Shown here one piece after another: positions 22,846 through 33,343 of a DNA stretch of 64,000 bases (position 1 is the stretch's first letter; each line of letters begins with the position of its first letter). The notes below the pieces were generated by a model. It did not search any database, was not told where the DNA came from, and saw only the letters and a program-made list of their open reading frames with translations. The position numbers were made by a program, and so were the translations under genes. This DNA comes from Podarcis raffonei (taxonomy: Eukaryota; Chordata; Lepidosauria; Squamata; Lacertidae): contig NC_070618.1 in NCBI RefSeq assembly GCF_027172205.1, positions 7,384,001 to 7,448,000 of the forward strand, written 5' to 3'.

Positions 22846-23249
22846 GGTGAGCAGCTGAACTTGTCAGTGGGAAACTATATGAATGGAGGAGGTGAAGAGA
22901 AAGGGCCCTTCAAATGGTCTGGTGGCAAGACTCCCCCAGGTCAGACCGGGTAAATGAAAAGCGATAAGGAAAAGGGAGTTGGAAAGAGACTATCTTTGCA
23001 TGCCCCTCGTTCATTCCCTAATAGTGGAAAGTGCCCAGCACTGCCCAGGTATTTTTTAGAAACCAAAACATATTGTGATTTTAAAACATTGTGCAATTTG
23101 GACCTGTCAACATCAAAAATCAGGTGAAGTCAATCCAAAGTCATGTTTCGATCCGCCACCTTGATTCAAAATGATAAGTGACATCCAAACAGTGACAAAG
23201 ACCCTGACCCCGCTTCAGGAACCCTTGTGCTAGGGGTGGTGACGATATG

Positions 23250-24790
23250 CCTGTTGGAATGTTCAAGGAGGCAGGAGAGGATATCTTGTTTAATACTACT
23301 TTCCTAACTTGCGCTAGCAAGTTCTATAACTTAGCAGAGTTTTACATTCCCCTTCTAAATGCACAGCAGGTAGCTCTTGCAGTCTTGTTTAAGCCTCTCT
23401 ATCAGATTCCTGGTAATTCCTCTTATATCCCCCTTAAAAGAATAAACATGCCACAGTCTTGTTTAAAGTATATAAAAGAAAATTACTCACACATTCAGTT
23501 CACAGATGGATCCCTGAAGGCAGACATAGTTACAAAGTATATACATGTGAGTCTATCCCATATGGAGATAGTCCCTTTGTTTGCTGAAAGCCAACAGAGC
23601 ATCTCTAGCTAAAAAGCTGCTGGTCCTATGATGGAGGAAGCCGAAGAGAAAAGAGAGGGAGGGTGCTGCATGCCTAGTGCTTTTGTACCTGCACAGGTAC
23701 TGTAAGGTCACGCCCACCTCTAGTCACTGTCACGGTCCAGTTCACAGGCGATCGAAGTCCCGGCTGGGGACGTTGGGACTGGGGGCAAGATGGCGGGGTG
23801 GGAGCAGGAACGGGAGTCCAGAAGCCAGGAGTCAGAAAGCCAAGAGTCCGAGGGTCAGAGAGCCGGGAGTCAAGAAGCCAAGGGTCTGACAATCAAGGAG
23901 CAAGAAGTCACAAAGTCGGGTCTGGGGATCAAGAAGCAAGGAGTCATGAAGTCAGGGGTCCGAGGAGCAAGGAGTCAAACACAGAAAGGGAGGGAACGTG
24001 TTGCTGTGGCAAAGAGCTGAAGGGAAAATACTGACCTTATATCCCTTCCTGGCTCTTGCCACCAGGAGCTGTGTGTTACCAATCGGCCTCATCTGTGTGG
24101 CTGCACCTTGCCTCTTCAGAACAAACTTAGGAAGGCCCCAGTCCTGCAGAGTCCTATTGGTCACAGGGCCTGGCTCCCGCATGCACACCTGACAGTCACA
24201 TGCAAAGAAAGTACCGTATTTTTCGCCCTATAGGACGCACTTTTTCCCCTCCAAAAATGAAGGGGAAATGTGTGTGCGTCCTATGGGGCGAATGCAGGCT
24301 TTCGCTGAAGCCTGGAGAGCGAGAGGGGTCGGTGGGCACTGACCCCTCTCGCTCTCCAGGCTTCGCGGACCTCTCCGCAAGCAGCGGGAGCGCTCCCGCT
24401 GCTTGTGGAGAGTTGCCAGCACGCGAAGCCTGCGCGCGCTGAGATCAGCGTGTCCAGGCTTCAAGGACCTCTCCGCAAGCAGCGGGAGCCAGCGCTGGGC
24501 TCCCACGGCTTGCAGAGAGCTGCCTGTTTGGGGGCTGGGGTCAGGGGAAGCTCGGGCCTCCCCCGCCCCAGCCCCGCGCCTGGGGGGGAAATAATTCCCC
24601 CCCTTTATTTTCCCCCAAAAAACTAGGTGCACCTTATGGGACGGTGCGTCCTATAGGGCGAAAAATACGGTATGCCCCAGCCAGGAGGAAACAGGAAGTT
24701 TTCGACTGGCTGGACCAAACACCCCCTTCTATGTCCACTATAGGAAAACAAGGAATGTTGTACTTGACTGCTACTTAAGTATCACATCCC
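23250..24790. mobile_element. Unclassified insert, possibly a solo LTR-like fossil
   Basis: DNA between the two halves of the composite repeat starts near TGTTGGAATG and ends near ATCACATCCCACA, so TG...CA ends are possible. No viral protein domain is recognisable in it. It looks old and broken, with a later TIR element inserted at 24214-24670. A solo LTR is only one reading; it could be several unrelated repeats. Confidence 0.25.
24214..24670. mobile_element. TIR element with long internal hairpins (CCGTATTTTTCGC ends)
   Basis: TA-flanked (24212-24213, 24671-24672) element with inverted ends CCGTATTTTTCGCCCTATAG and its complement on the right. TA duplication suggests the Tc1/mariner group. 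Inside are a perfect 24-bp inverted repeat with a 10-nt loop (24307-24364) and a 21-bp one with no loop and one mismatch (24371-24412). GC-rich core; non-autonomous. Confidence 0.85.
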
Positions 24791-25963
24791 ACAAACCCAT
24801 GATGAAGCCTGGGTGTGGTCACATTTAAGTCTGCCATTTTGATTAAAAATGGCACCTGCCACCCAAACATCAACATAGATCTCCATCCCAACCTCAGGAA
24901 CCTCTTTGCGGAGTTTGGTGGTGCTGTCACAAGAGGCAGATGAAACTATGTCGAAAAACAGGCAAAGTCATGCCAAAGGTCTGCCATTTTGATTCAAAAT
25001 GGGGGGTGAAGAGCAAACACAATGAACACCATCACCTCCACCTCGGGAACCCTCATGCCAAATTTGGCGATACGTAGTGAGTTGTCTAAACTTACAGAAA
25101 ACAAACGAGCAGAAAGACAAAACCACTTTCAAAAATATACAGTAGATTCCAATTTCCTTGTTTGTGAGTGTGCATAGTCCCATTTTCCACTATGAAACCT
25201 GTGCCAGAATGTAAGTGGGGACTCCCGTAAATGAATTAAAATGAAAATGAAAATAGTCTGCTACATAGAAACTAGATGTCAGGGAGACTGAAGATAGCCT
25301 AATCTTCTATTTGCTACTGTTTCGTATGCAGGATTTTTTATTTTTATTTTTTGTATTTGTGTGGAGGAGCATTCCACCCTGTGGGCTCCCACCAGCAGCC
25401 CAAAGTGGTATATTATAACCCAAGGATAGGTTACCACCTTAGTGAGAAATAAATGTGTGTCTGCATATAGGTAGACAACACCCTTTGCTTGTACCATCTG
25501 CTTTCCAGTTAAAGAAAGATATAAAGGGGAAGACAAGAAACAGAAAAATATACATTACTTCCTCATTCAACTGTCTGCTGGCCACAACCACCCTATTTGC
25601 CTTTCTGAGCTGAAGGGCAGTATGGGAAAGAAGAATGCCATCCTGTGTTTTCGTCTCATTTACGTAAATGCACAATGGGACAAAACTCAGTGAGGTCTGG
25701 AACCCATGACACAGTTTATTGAACTGTACTGGCTCGGACTGTGACCAGTTCCAGATTCTTTAGAACAGTGGTATTCAAACCTTGTTCCAGGGAATGTTGA
25801 GGTTCATCAGGAGATCAATTATGGCACACAAAGTTCCCAGAAAGAGCCCCTCCCTGATACTACTGATCTTCAGTTGCAGTGTTCATTGTGTCATGGGCTT
25901 TCCCCTGTTCTTGTGACACAAGAATCTGGTCCATCAGGACTGGACCGTGTGTTGTGGCTGTGG

Positions 25964-26334
25964 GTGGCGCTGTGCTCTAAACCACTGAGCTTCTTGGATT
26001 TGCCAATCAGAAGGTTGGCGGTTCGAATCCGTATGGCGGAATGAGCTCCCGTTGCTCTGTCCCAGCTCCTGCCATCCTAGCAGTTCGAAAGTACACCAGT
26101 GCAAGTAGATAATTAGGTACCGCTGCAGTGGGAAGGTAAATGGCGTTTTCGTGCACTCTGGCACTCGCCATGGTCCTCCATGTGCCAGTAGTGGTTTAGT
26201 CCTGCTGGCCACATGACCCGGAAAGATGTCTGTGGACAAACACCAGCTCCCTTGGCCTGAAAGCGAGATGAGTGCCGCAACCCCATAGTCACCTTTGACT
26301 GGACTTAACCATCCAGGGGTCCTTTACCTTTACC
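25964..26334 (+). mobile_element. Sauria SINE, full length
   Basis: Head GGTGGCGCTGTGCTCTAAAC, B box GGTTCGAATCC, middle CAAGTAGATAATTAGGTACC, and tail CCAGGGGTCCTTTACCTTTACC. This is the subtype with CACCTTTGACTGGACTTAACC before the tail. Confidence 0.92.
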
Positions 26335-26835
26335 ATTTACCTGTGGCTTTGGATATAGGGGTGGTGATGGGTACCCTGTGGCCAGATTATGAAGTAACAC
26401 AAGGCCATTACTTTGCTTGCTTTGTGAATATGAGCAGAAGGAGGTGCAAGCAGCTACCAATCTGGAGGGAAGAGAAGCCTTCTTGGGCTTTTTACTGAAA
26501 CAGGTTGGGATGAGCACCATCTGCTGTTTTTCCAGAGGTACAAATACAATTTTATATATTTCCGTATATTTGAATGACATTTTAGTTGATTAATCATATG
26601 CCTTTCTTGGGTCAATTCATCTTAAATAAATGTGTATTTTGCCAAAATCTCAGCATGTGTGTTTGTGTGATACAGTCAAAGTTTACAATTTACGGTAATA
26701 AAGTAGAAACTGCTACTCACTTTTCGAAGGCCATCTTTAATCATTTTGTTTTCCTTTGCTATTACAGTAATACACTTGGAATAAAAATTAAAAAGACATA
26801 AGCATGCCTTTAACACACAGTTCCCCCCATTAAAA

Positions 26836-27090
26836 TTGGCCAGCTTGCCTCTCGAGGAAATCTTTCAGGAAGCAGAAGTGGTCCTCGGCAGCCCCCCTCC
26901 CATGAATATCTTCATTACACCATCTGAGCACACATCCTCCAGACAGTCTTTACTGCTTGGTGATGCCAACTATATTACAGGAGACGCGTGGCGGGAAGGG
27001 GATAAAATTGCTCAGCTCCCCAAAGATCTAGTCATCACCATTTTGGAGCTGGGCTCCATCTTTAACGTGCAGTATGGAACTTTACTCTTT
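26836..27090 (+). CDS. Unidentified open frame (about 85 codons), possible exon or repeat remnant
   Basis: The frame reads MASLPLEEIFQEAEVVLGSP, then PPMNIFITPSEHTSSRQSLL, then LGDANYITGDAWREGDKIAQ and LPKDLVITILELGSIF. Composition and the lack of low complexity look protein-like up to about residue 85; after that the frame turns into pyrimidine-rich sequence without protein character. I do not recognise the family. There are no clear splice sites and no neighbour that explains it. It could be a fragment of a mobile-element protein or an exon remnant. Low confidence that it is a functioning gene. Confidence 0.25.
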
Positions 27091-27344
27091 TTAACTCATT
27101 GTGCTCATCTTTCCCTTGCTCACGGCTCCCCCATTCTCTTTCATTCCTCTTTTTCCTTCTTGTGGGGTGGGAAATCTCAGGCCTGGGAACTGGATGCAAC
27201 CCTCCAAGGATTTTTGGCTGGCCCTTGGGAGTCTCCTCAGGCCACACAATCCCGCACGGCCCTAATTGGCACCCTCCTTTTAATGTTTTTTTTTGGGGGG
27301 GCGTTGCCTAGATGGAATGTCCTTCTGCTCTGATAATGCTTCTT

Positions 27345-27590
27345 GCTTACCTGAACAGATGATGGAGGTGGTGTGTAGAAAGACCAGTTTCTACCCATGG
27401 GCCGTGAGGCTGCTGAATGGAAGACAGCAACGTTGCAGCTGATCTTCAGGGTTGGTGGTCGTATGACAGCACACAGAGTGTAACAAGGACTGAGAGATTG
27501 TGGGGGCGAGGGGGGGGCTTGTTTAATCTCACTGTAAACAAGTGGTACAGTGACAATAAAGTATTTCTATTTTCTATTCTATTTCTATAT
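27345..27590 (+). mobile_element. LINE 3-prime end (L2/CR1-clade like)
   Basis: The frame KTSFYPWAVRLLNGRQQRCS resembles the last residues of L2-type ORF2 proteins (SF.PRAVRLLN). It is followed by a UTR with GTACAGTGACAATAAAGTAT and a TTTCTATTCTATTTCT repeat tail. 5-prime truncated. Confidence 0.6.
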
Positions 27591-27605
27591 AACTAGCCTA
27601 CTGTA

Positions 27606-27741
27606 CAAAGAGTCATGGGTGTAGCCAAGGGGGGGCAGGGGGCAGCTGCCTGCCCTAAATCAACACAAATCAATACAAATCTGAGGTTCTGCCCCCTCTA
27701 ACAAAAGCCTCCCCCCCCCCAGAAAAAAATCCTGGCTATGA
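27606..27741. repeat. MITE copy (GGGTGTAGCCAAGG family)
   Basis: ATGGGTGTAGCCAAGGGGGG on the left and AATCCTGGCTATGATC on the right, with CTGCCTGCCCTAAATCAAC inside. Related to 14405-14535. The ends are loosely complementary. Confidence 0.45.
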
Positions 27742-29815
27742 TCATTGTAAGATATATCTTCTTTTGTCTATGGCTCCTGCAATGTGGCCTCTGGAAGATT
27801 TCCCTAGAAAAGAATGTGGCTCTCTAGCTGAGAAAGATTCCCTTCCCTTGCCTTGGTTGAAGATGAGCAATGGAGAGAAGGTACTGGTAGATCTGCTAGA
27901 TCTTGCTCCACACCAGAGCAAAATGTGGATCCCACATTTCAAGTGGGAAAGGTCCCGGGCAACACAGGGCTGGGAGCTACGTTTTGTTCCCATATCCGCA
28001 AGCCCCTGATAACTTGCAGAAGATGAGTAAGGACTTCTGACTCCCAATGGTTTAACAATAGCAATAAGAATACAACTCCCATTTTCCTGAAATTATGCTT
28101 TCGAAATAAAGAATGCAGTGTGTGAGAGTGGGGCGGGAGTAACCAAGAACAGCTTATTATTTTTTCTGGAAGGACTGTGAGCTCAGTTCCGTTCTGCAAC
28201 TCAAAACAAATTCCTGCACTCAGAATTCATTCTAAATGTATGTCTTTTGCACCAGGCTTTATAGTTGCTCGGGGGTTCTAGTAAAATGCAAAAGGGGGTC
28301 CTGGAAACCTGAAGTCTGCCCACCCTAGAGAATGGAGTGGTTTGTAGAAGTTGGCCAATCCTCTCTATTGCCTGTAAACAGATAAAAGGCCCTCCCAGTG
28401 CTCCTATTGCTGCGTCCAGAAGTTTGCAACCTCTTGAGAGTCTACAAGGACTTACTACTTGCAAGCAGCCTACACAATGGTGTCTTGGAAAAGCAAGAAA
28501 AGGAGGGAAAGAATTGTGAAGCACCCAGTCACAAAACGTTTTGGATTTGTGGAAAGGAAATGAGACAATCCACCATGATCTGTCACTTTTGTGCATGCAA
28601 CCCAGAACGTGATGCCAGCAAGTTCTGCTGCTGACTTCAGTAGAATGTAGACGGCACTCTGTTCAAGCCTGGTTCAAAGATCACCTAGAATTCTTATAAA
28701 TCATCTTGGAAGAGAACTAGAAAAATAATTTGCTGCACTGTAAATGGTTGGATCTCCAGTGATTCAAAGGACTCAAAAATATACAGCTACAAATAAAATA
28801 TTTTAAATGTGATGTGAAGTGCAATATACAAATGTGACACTAGATGGTGACAGTTAGCTATGCAAAATTCAATGTATTTTTCAAAACGTTTTTTTAAAGC
28901 ATTTTCACAGTGTTTTTATATGTTTGTAGATTCCACCGACAAGCTTTTCTCTTTTAAAAATAAAACAAAAAGCTTGATTATGTGCTTTATAGTTAGGGAC
29001 AGAACATGTAGGGTGGTTTTGCTTGTTTTTTGACAGAAAGCTCAAAAACTTAAGAGGACTTGAAGGGAAGGTTCCACTATTTGGGGCTGGAGTTTATTCA
29101 ATTAGAACATCTAATTCTTCCCCCTTTGTTCTGCAGCTCTTTTGTACGCCCCCCCCCTTCCTTAGGTCCATGACAAAAAAAGGAGCAAAACAAAAATTCC
29201 AAACATTCATTAAACGAAACCCAGACATATCACATAGCCAAGAGCATGTAAAAATTGTAAGAATATGCAAAATTGCCCAATGCGTGTTATTTATTCATAT
29301 CAAAGAATCTGCTGGCATTTTGGCACAAACGTTTTCAGAATTTTGGTACACCGTAGAAATCTGGAACTGCAACCCATTCTTCACTATACACATGGACAAA
29401 AAAATAACCAGTGGTATATAATAATATTTAAAAAAAATAAATTCCCCATTGAAACACTAGAACCCAATGAATCTGATTGGCAAGTAGGATCAAGCCAGAC
29501 CAAAAAAAGCACTTCTTCACACAGCACAATAATTAACTTATGGTGGGCACTCACGTTCCATAAGAGCTGGCAGTGGTCACTAGCTTTCGAAAAGGATTGT
29601 TGATGAAGCACATACCCTGAGGACTAGCTTGCAAATAGTTATTTGCCACCATAATTGAAGTAGTCATGTTGGCTGGTCGTATGCCTCTGAACAGCAGGTG
29701 CCAGGAACGAAGGAAGACTATCACTCTTATCGTGCCCTGCTTGCCAAAACCCAGAGGTTTCAAGCTTGTCGCTGTTTTAAGAATGGTTCTTGGTCTGATA
29801 TGGAAACATGCGTAA

Positions 29816-30215
29816 CCTAAGAAGCTGCCTTATCAGAGAAGAGATCTATCTAGCTCAGAATTGTCTACATTGGCTATGGCTCTCCAGGGAGTCTTCCTCA
29901 TACTGGGGATTGAACTTGGAATGTTTTACATGCAAGGTAGATGCTCTCCTACCAAGGCCCTTTCATATTCTGTAAGTAGAGCTTTTCTACAGTATAACAA
30001 CAAACCCAAGTGGCTCTTTCTATATAGAAACACAGGCAGCTGCTGTGAAGACAATCGGTCCACCTGCCTTAGTACTGTTTACGTAGAATGGGAGCCCCAC
30101 TCCAGGGCTTCAGAGAGGTGTCCCCAGCCCTGCCTGGGAATAGCAAAGCTCAAACCTGGGACCATCTCTGCTCTACCATTGAATTATGGTCCTTCCACTG
30201 ATCCAGCAAGGCAGT
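29816..30215 (-). mobile_element. tRNA-Ala-like SINE pieces (two partial copies)
   Basis: 29816-29965 reads AGAAGCTGCCTTATCAGAG, ATCTAGCTCAGAATTGTCTAC, GGGGATTGAACTTGGAATG and GCAAGGTAGATGCTCTCCTACC. On the minus strand this is a tRNA-derived head (GTAG.GAGCATCTACCTTGCATG, B-box-like region) plus body. A second, more degenerate copy follows at 30031-30215 (GGGCTTCAGAGAGGTGTCCC, CTCAAACCTGGGACC, CTCTACCATTGAATTATGG). The head resembles tRNA-Ala(TGC); I give no family name. Confidence 0.55.
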
Positions 30216-30425
30216 TCCTTTGCCCTTAAGGAGAAATACTCCCAAGGAATGCTTGCAGATCATACGCTCTTTGCATGCGAATCACGGTCCAGAATTCACA
30301 GGATTCTACTGCTTCAAGCTGCAGGTGTATGTGTGCGTGTGGGTTTTAAGTTTCAGTGTTCCCTGTGTAAAGAACTCTCTATGTGTAGAAAAATAAGTTA
30401 GTTGAAACTCTTGTCTTTAACATAC

Positions 30426-30429
<4 letters not shown>

Positions 30430-30517
<88 letters not shown>
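30430..30517. repeat. Compound microsatellite (TC)n(AC)n
   Basis: About 23 TC units followed directly by about 21 AC units. Polypurine/polypyrimidine plus Z-prone sequence; likely polymorphic. Confidence 0.97.
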
Positions 30518-30519
<2 letters not shown>

Positions 30520-31067
30520 GACGAGAGCACTCGTATATTTCTGCACCCAATATATGAAATGGTACAGTGCATGGAACCCTGTTAGTATTATTGACCTGCA
30601 AGTGTGGATCTGTCCTTGTCTGGTATCTGAAAAGTGCTCAGCTCACTAAATCCATGACCACACCAGTTCTAGTAATAATGTTAGCACATGTTTGAGCTAG
30701 GATTGTCAGATAATTTACCTCTAGAACTCGACTTTACCTTTAGCATTAATTACGCTGTGGCCGATTGGGGAGTTCCTGCACTGCCCATCCCACTCCTTCA
30801 GTGATTTTTAGACTCATCTCTTCCCCAAATGAAGAAACAGGTGAGAGGGTGGCAACTGCATACCCTTCCACTGCATTTTCAATATTAAAGGTAAAGCCTA
30901 GTTCTCCAGGTTGCAAACAGGTTGCAGACTGCAGGGTGCCTTTTCCAATAAACCCTTTGGTTTTTGTATTACAAAGAGAGAGGTTATAAAAACACGAGTA
31001 CACTGGACTTGGACTAAGCATTTCTAGAAAGTAACAACCCAAGTTGGAAGGAGAGAAAAACTAAGTA

Positions 31068-31236
31068 CCGTATTTTTCGCTCTATAACACGCACCCGACC
31101 ATAACACGCACGTAGTTTTTAGAGGAGGAAAATCCGTAGGCATGCCACCCGTAGGCATTCCCTCCATAACACGCACAGACATTTCCCCTTATTTTCTAGG
31201 AGGAAAAAAGTGAGTGTTATGGTGCAAAAAATACGG
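31068..31236. mobile_element. TIR element, short copy (CCGTATTTTTCGC ends)
   Basis: TA-flanked 169-bp element with CCGTATTTTTCGCTCTATAA at the left and the complementary GCAAAAAATACGG at the right. Contains ATAACACGCAC units in both halves. Same family as 24214-24670 but with a different core. Confidence 0.85.
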
Positions 31237-32236
31237 TATGTTGGATATGGGGAAAGAGCTGTCTTGTTTTACGGCATTTGTTTCCTGGAATGAAGAATAC
31301 ATGGGAGTGGATTGGAAGCTTTCCTACACCTAATCTTTAAGCAATTAACAAACATGTTCCCATCTAACTATACAGGATGTTAATTACAGATTTCTAAACC
31401 CTGAAAAACAGAAGAAATCTGACTCGAGGCTAAAGAAAGTCACTGAACAATTAGCGCACTGAGGTTTCCCTTGCCTGCCTAGCTAAATTTCACCCAACTA
31501 AAAGTTATCAGCTGCAATCAGAACAACTGTCTGACAAAATTTGTGGGGAAAGTTATTTATTGCATTCCTAAAACCACAAGAAAACTATATAGAGAACTAT
31601 ACAGAGCATTTGCCTTAAGTACCCAAAAGGAAGTATGATTCATTGACTGTGTATTTATTTGTCCAAATGTGCTTGTGAGTCACTGAAAACCTGGAATTGA
31701 GAATATGAAGCACACACCTAGTAGCTTTTCATAATTTCCTAGTAATCCGGCTAAACGAAAAGACTGGAAAGTGAGATTGGCTGAAATTACTGCTGCAGCG
31801 TTTAATTTTGGAAAGCTAAGGAGCCCACAAAAGCAAACAGGAAGACGAAAGCCCAGAGGTGGGAGAAACCCAAATATTTTACATTTCCTTTGGCTTGAAG
31901 AAGTTGTATTTTCACACTTCACAGTCTTGCCTACAAAGGTTTCCCTCTGCCTTCTCGATACACACAACACAGGCCCCACCAATATCACTTGCTTCCTATC
32001 CTATAGTGCATAAGCTTCACAGATCCTAGGTCTTTCTGGCGGCCAAGAACTGTGGACCACGTCTCTCTCCATTGTCCGGATCCTCTGAGGCCCTTTACTC
32101 ACTGGGTGCTGTCACACTGGGCAGACGCACACCACAACAGCCCACCCCACAGCGCAAAGTAACGCGCTCATGGCAATGAAGCATTAGGATACGATAATGC
32201 AGGCCACCTTCCGCCAAACCAAGTCCCTTCTCGGAT

Positions 32237-33343
32237 TCAGATGGCAGAAACAAACCTCTCCATGTTGCTGGAATAGGCCGCATGGCGCAGGTAGGCCCCC
32301 GGACTACCAAGCTGCCCGCCGGCGTTGTAGCCGTGAGCCAAAGAACCGTAGGAGCTGGGAGACATCCTGCCATAGAAATCCATAGCGTCGTTCCCCAGGG
32401 TGGGCGAGGTGGGCATCCCTAGGCGGGCAGAGGCCCCAAACAGGTGGCCGCCACCACTGCCACCACTCTGGGAGTAGGTGCCTTGGTTCACCTGCAGCTG
32501 CTGGGTGCTGGGGAGCGGGTAGGAGTAAGGCATGGCGTTGTGGGGCCTGTGCAGGCCAGGCCCCGCCGCGCAGCCCTGGCTGGGGTAGGCGGCGGTGCCC
32601 GCGAAGGAGCAGGCGTTGGCAGGGGAAGGGGTGACGTCGGGGCTGTGCTGCTGGTGGGCCAGCTCCGGGCTGGGCTGCGCCATGAGCGGGCCCAGGCTGA
32701 AGAGGGGCGGCTGCGACGGGTAGCAGAGGGCGGCGGGGGCCGCGTAGGGCGCGTTGAGGGCCGGCCCGACGGGCTGGGCCTGCGCCTCGTGTATGTAGGC
32801 CGGGTAGGTGGACAAGTCGCTGCGCTTGAAGCGCTTCCTGCGCCGCAAGAAGCTGCCGCTCTCGAACATGTCCCGGGCGTGCGGGTCGAGCGCCCAGTAG
32901 CTGCCTTTGCCCGGCCGCCCGGGCTCGCGGGGCACCTTGACGAAGCAGTCGTTGAGCGTCAGGTTGTGGCGGATGCTGTTCTGCCACTTGCGCGGCCCGT
33001 CGCGGTAGAAGGGGAAGCGCTCGGTGATGAAGCGGTAGATGCCGCCCAGCGTCAGGCGCCTCTCCGGGGCGTGCGCGATGGCCATGGCGATGAGCGCGAT
33101 GTAGCTGTACGGGGGCTTGCCACGCTGCACCGGGCGCTTCCTGCGACGGCCGCCGGGACGCGGGCCTCCTCCCCCTGCCGCCGCCGCCGCCGCCGCTTCT
33201 TCTTCCGACGGCTCCGGCTCCAAAGCCTCCCCGTGCGCCGACGGCTCCACCTTAACGAGAGCGGCGAGCCTGGACGCCGAGCCGCCTTCGGAGTCGGCCT
33301 GGCCCGCGGCGCACGTCGACGGCTGGGGGCTCTCGGCTGTCAT
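32237..33343 (-). CDS. FOXE1: FOXE1, forkhead box E1 (thyroid transcription factor 2), 368 aa
   Basis: Single-exon gene. The start at MTAESPQPS matches human FOXE1 (MTAES...); an in-frame ATG 41 codons upstream (33466) exists but that extension has no known homology. The forkhead domain is at about residues 74-167 ([20 protein letters not shown], then [15 protein letters not shown] with the recognition helix at about 120-128). Basic RRRKRFKR follows, then SDLSTYPAY, typical of FOXE1, whereas FOXE3 differs here. The C-terminus [18 protein letters not shown] corresponds to the human ending ...DRFVSAM. FOXE1 binds DNA in the nucleus of thyroid, foregut and palate cells and controls TG and TPO genes. 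A 7-Ala run sits before the domain (residues 50-56); the long Ala tract that follows the domain in human is absent. Length is close to human (373 aa). Confidence 0.96.
   Translation of the reverse strand: MTAESPQPSTCAAGQADSEGGSASRLAALVKVEPSAHGEALEPEPSEEEAAAAAAAGGGGPRPGGRRRKRPVQRGKPPYSYIALIAMAIAHAPERRLTLGGIYRFITERFPFYRDGPRKWQNSIRHNLTLNDCFVKVPREPGRPGKGSYWALDPHARDMFESGSFLRRRKRFKRSDLSTYPAYIHEAQAQPVGPALNAPYAAPAALCYPSQPPLFSLGPLMAQPSPELAHQQHSPDVTPSPANACSFAGTAAYPSQGCAAGPGLHRPHNAMPYSYPLPSTQQLQVNQGTYSQSGGSGGGHLFGASARLGMPTSPTLGNDAMDFYGRMSPSSYGSLAHGYNAGGQLGSPGAYLRHAAYSSNMERFVSAI

Larger units (their letters stand above)
23080..25150. repeat. Composite repeat with a large insert
   Basis: Segments of the form CCATTTTGATTCAAAATGG ... 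CTCAGGAACCCT(C/T)(A/T)TGC recur at 23147-23240, 24833-24930 and 24985-25075. The first is separated from the other two by about 1.5 kb of different DNA (about 23250-24790), as if an insertion split a tandemly organised element. The family is unknown to me. The insert itself carries a degenerate GAGTCA/AGAAGC-rich tandem tract (23800-23990) and a 457-bp TIR element. Confidence 0.45.
21870..32230. other. Intergenic region between HEMGN and FOXE1
   Basis: Tail-to-tail spacer (HEMGN plus, FOXE1 minus). In human the tRNA methyltransferase gene TRMO lies here; I found none of its hallmark segments (such as a CWFGDG or SPHRPNAIG frame) on either strand, and no CpG island apart from a MITE. The interval holds SINEs (22550, 25964), a composite repeat (about 23080-25150), two hairpin TIR elements, a LINE tail (27345), tRNA-Ala-like SINE pieces (29816-30215) and a compound microsatellite (30430). 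The FOXE1 3-prime UTR should occupy part of its right end. Confidence 0.6.

Noticed and set aside
30430-30517. Dinucleotide runs considered as a CRISPR-like or functional array
   Set aside because: Plain compound microsatellite; no spacers.
30746-31042. 98-codon minus frame with fairly normal composition
   Set aside because: No family recognised, no splice context, and it overlaps no conserved feature; left unannotated.
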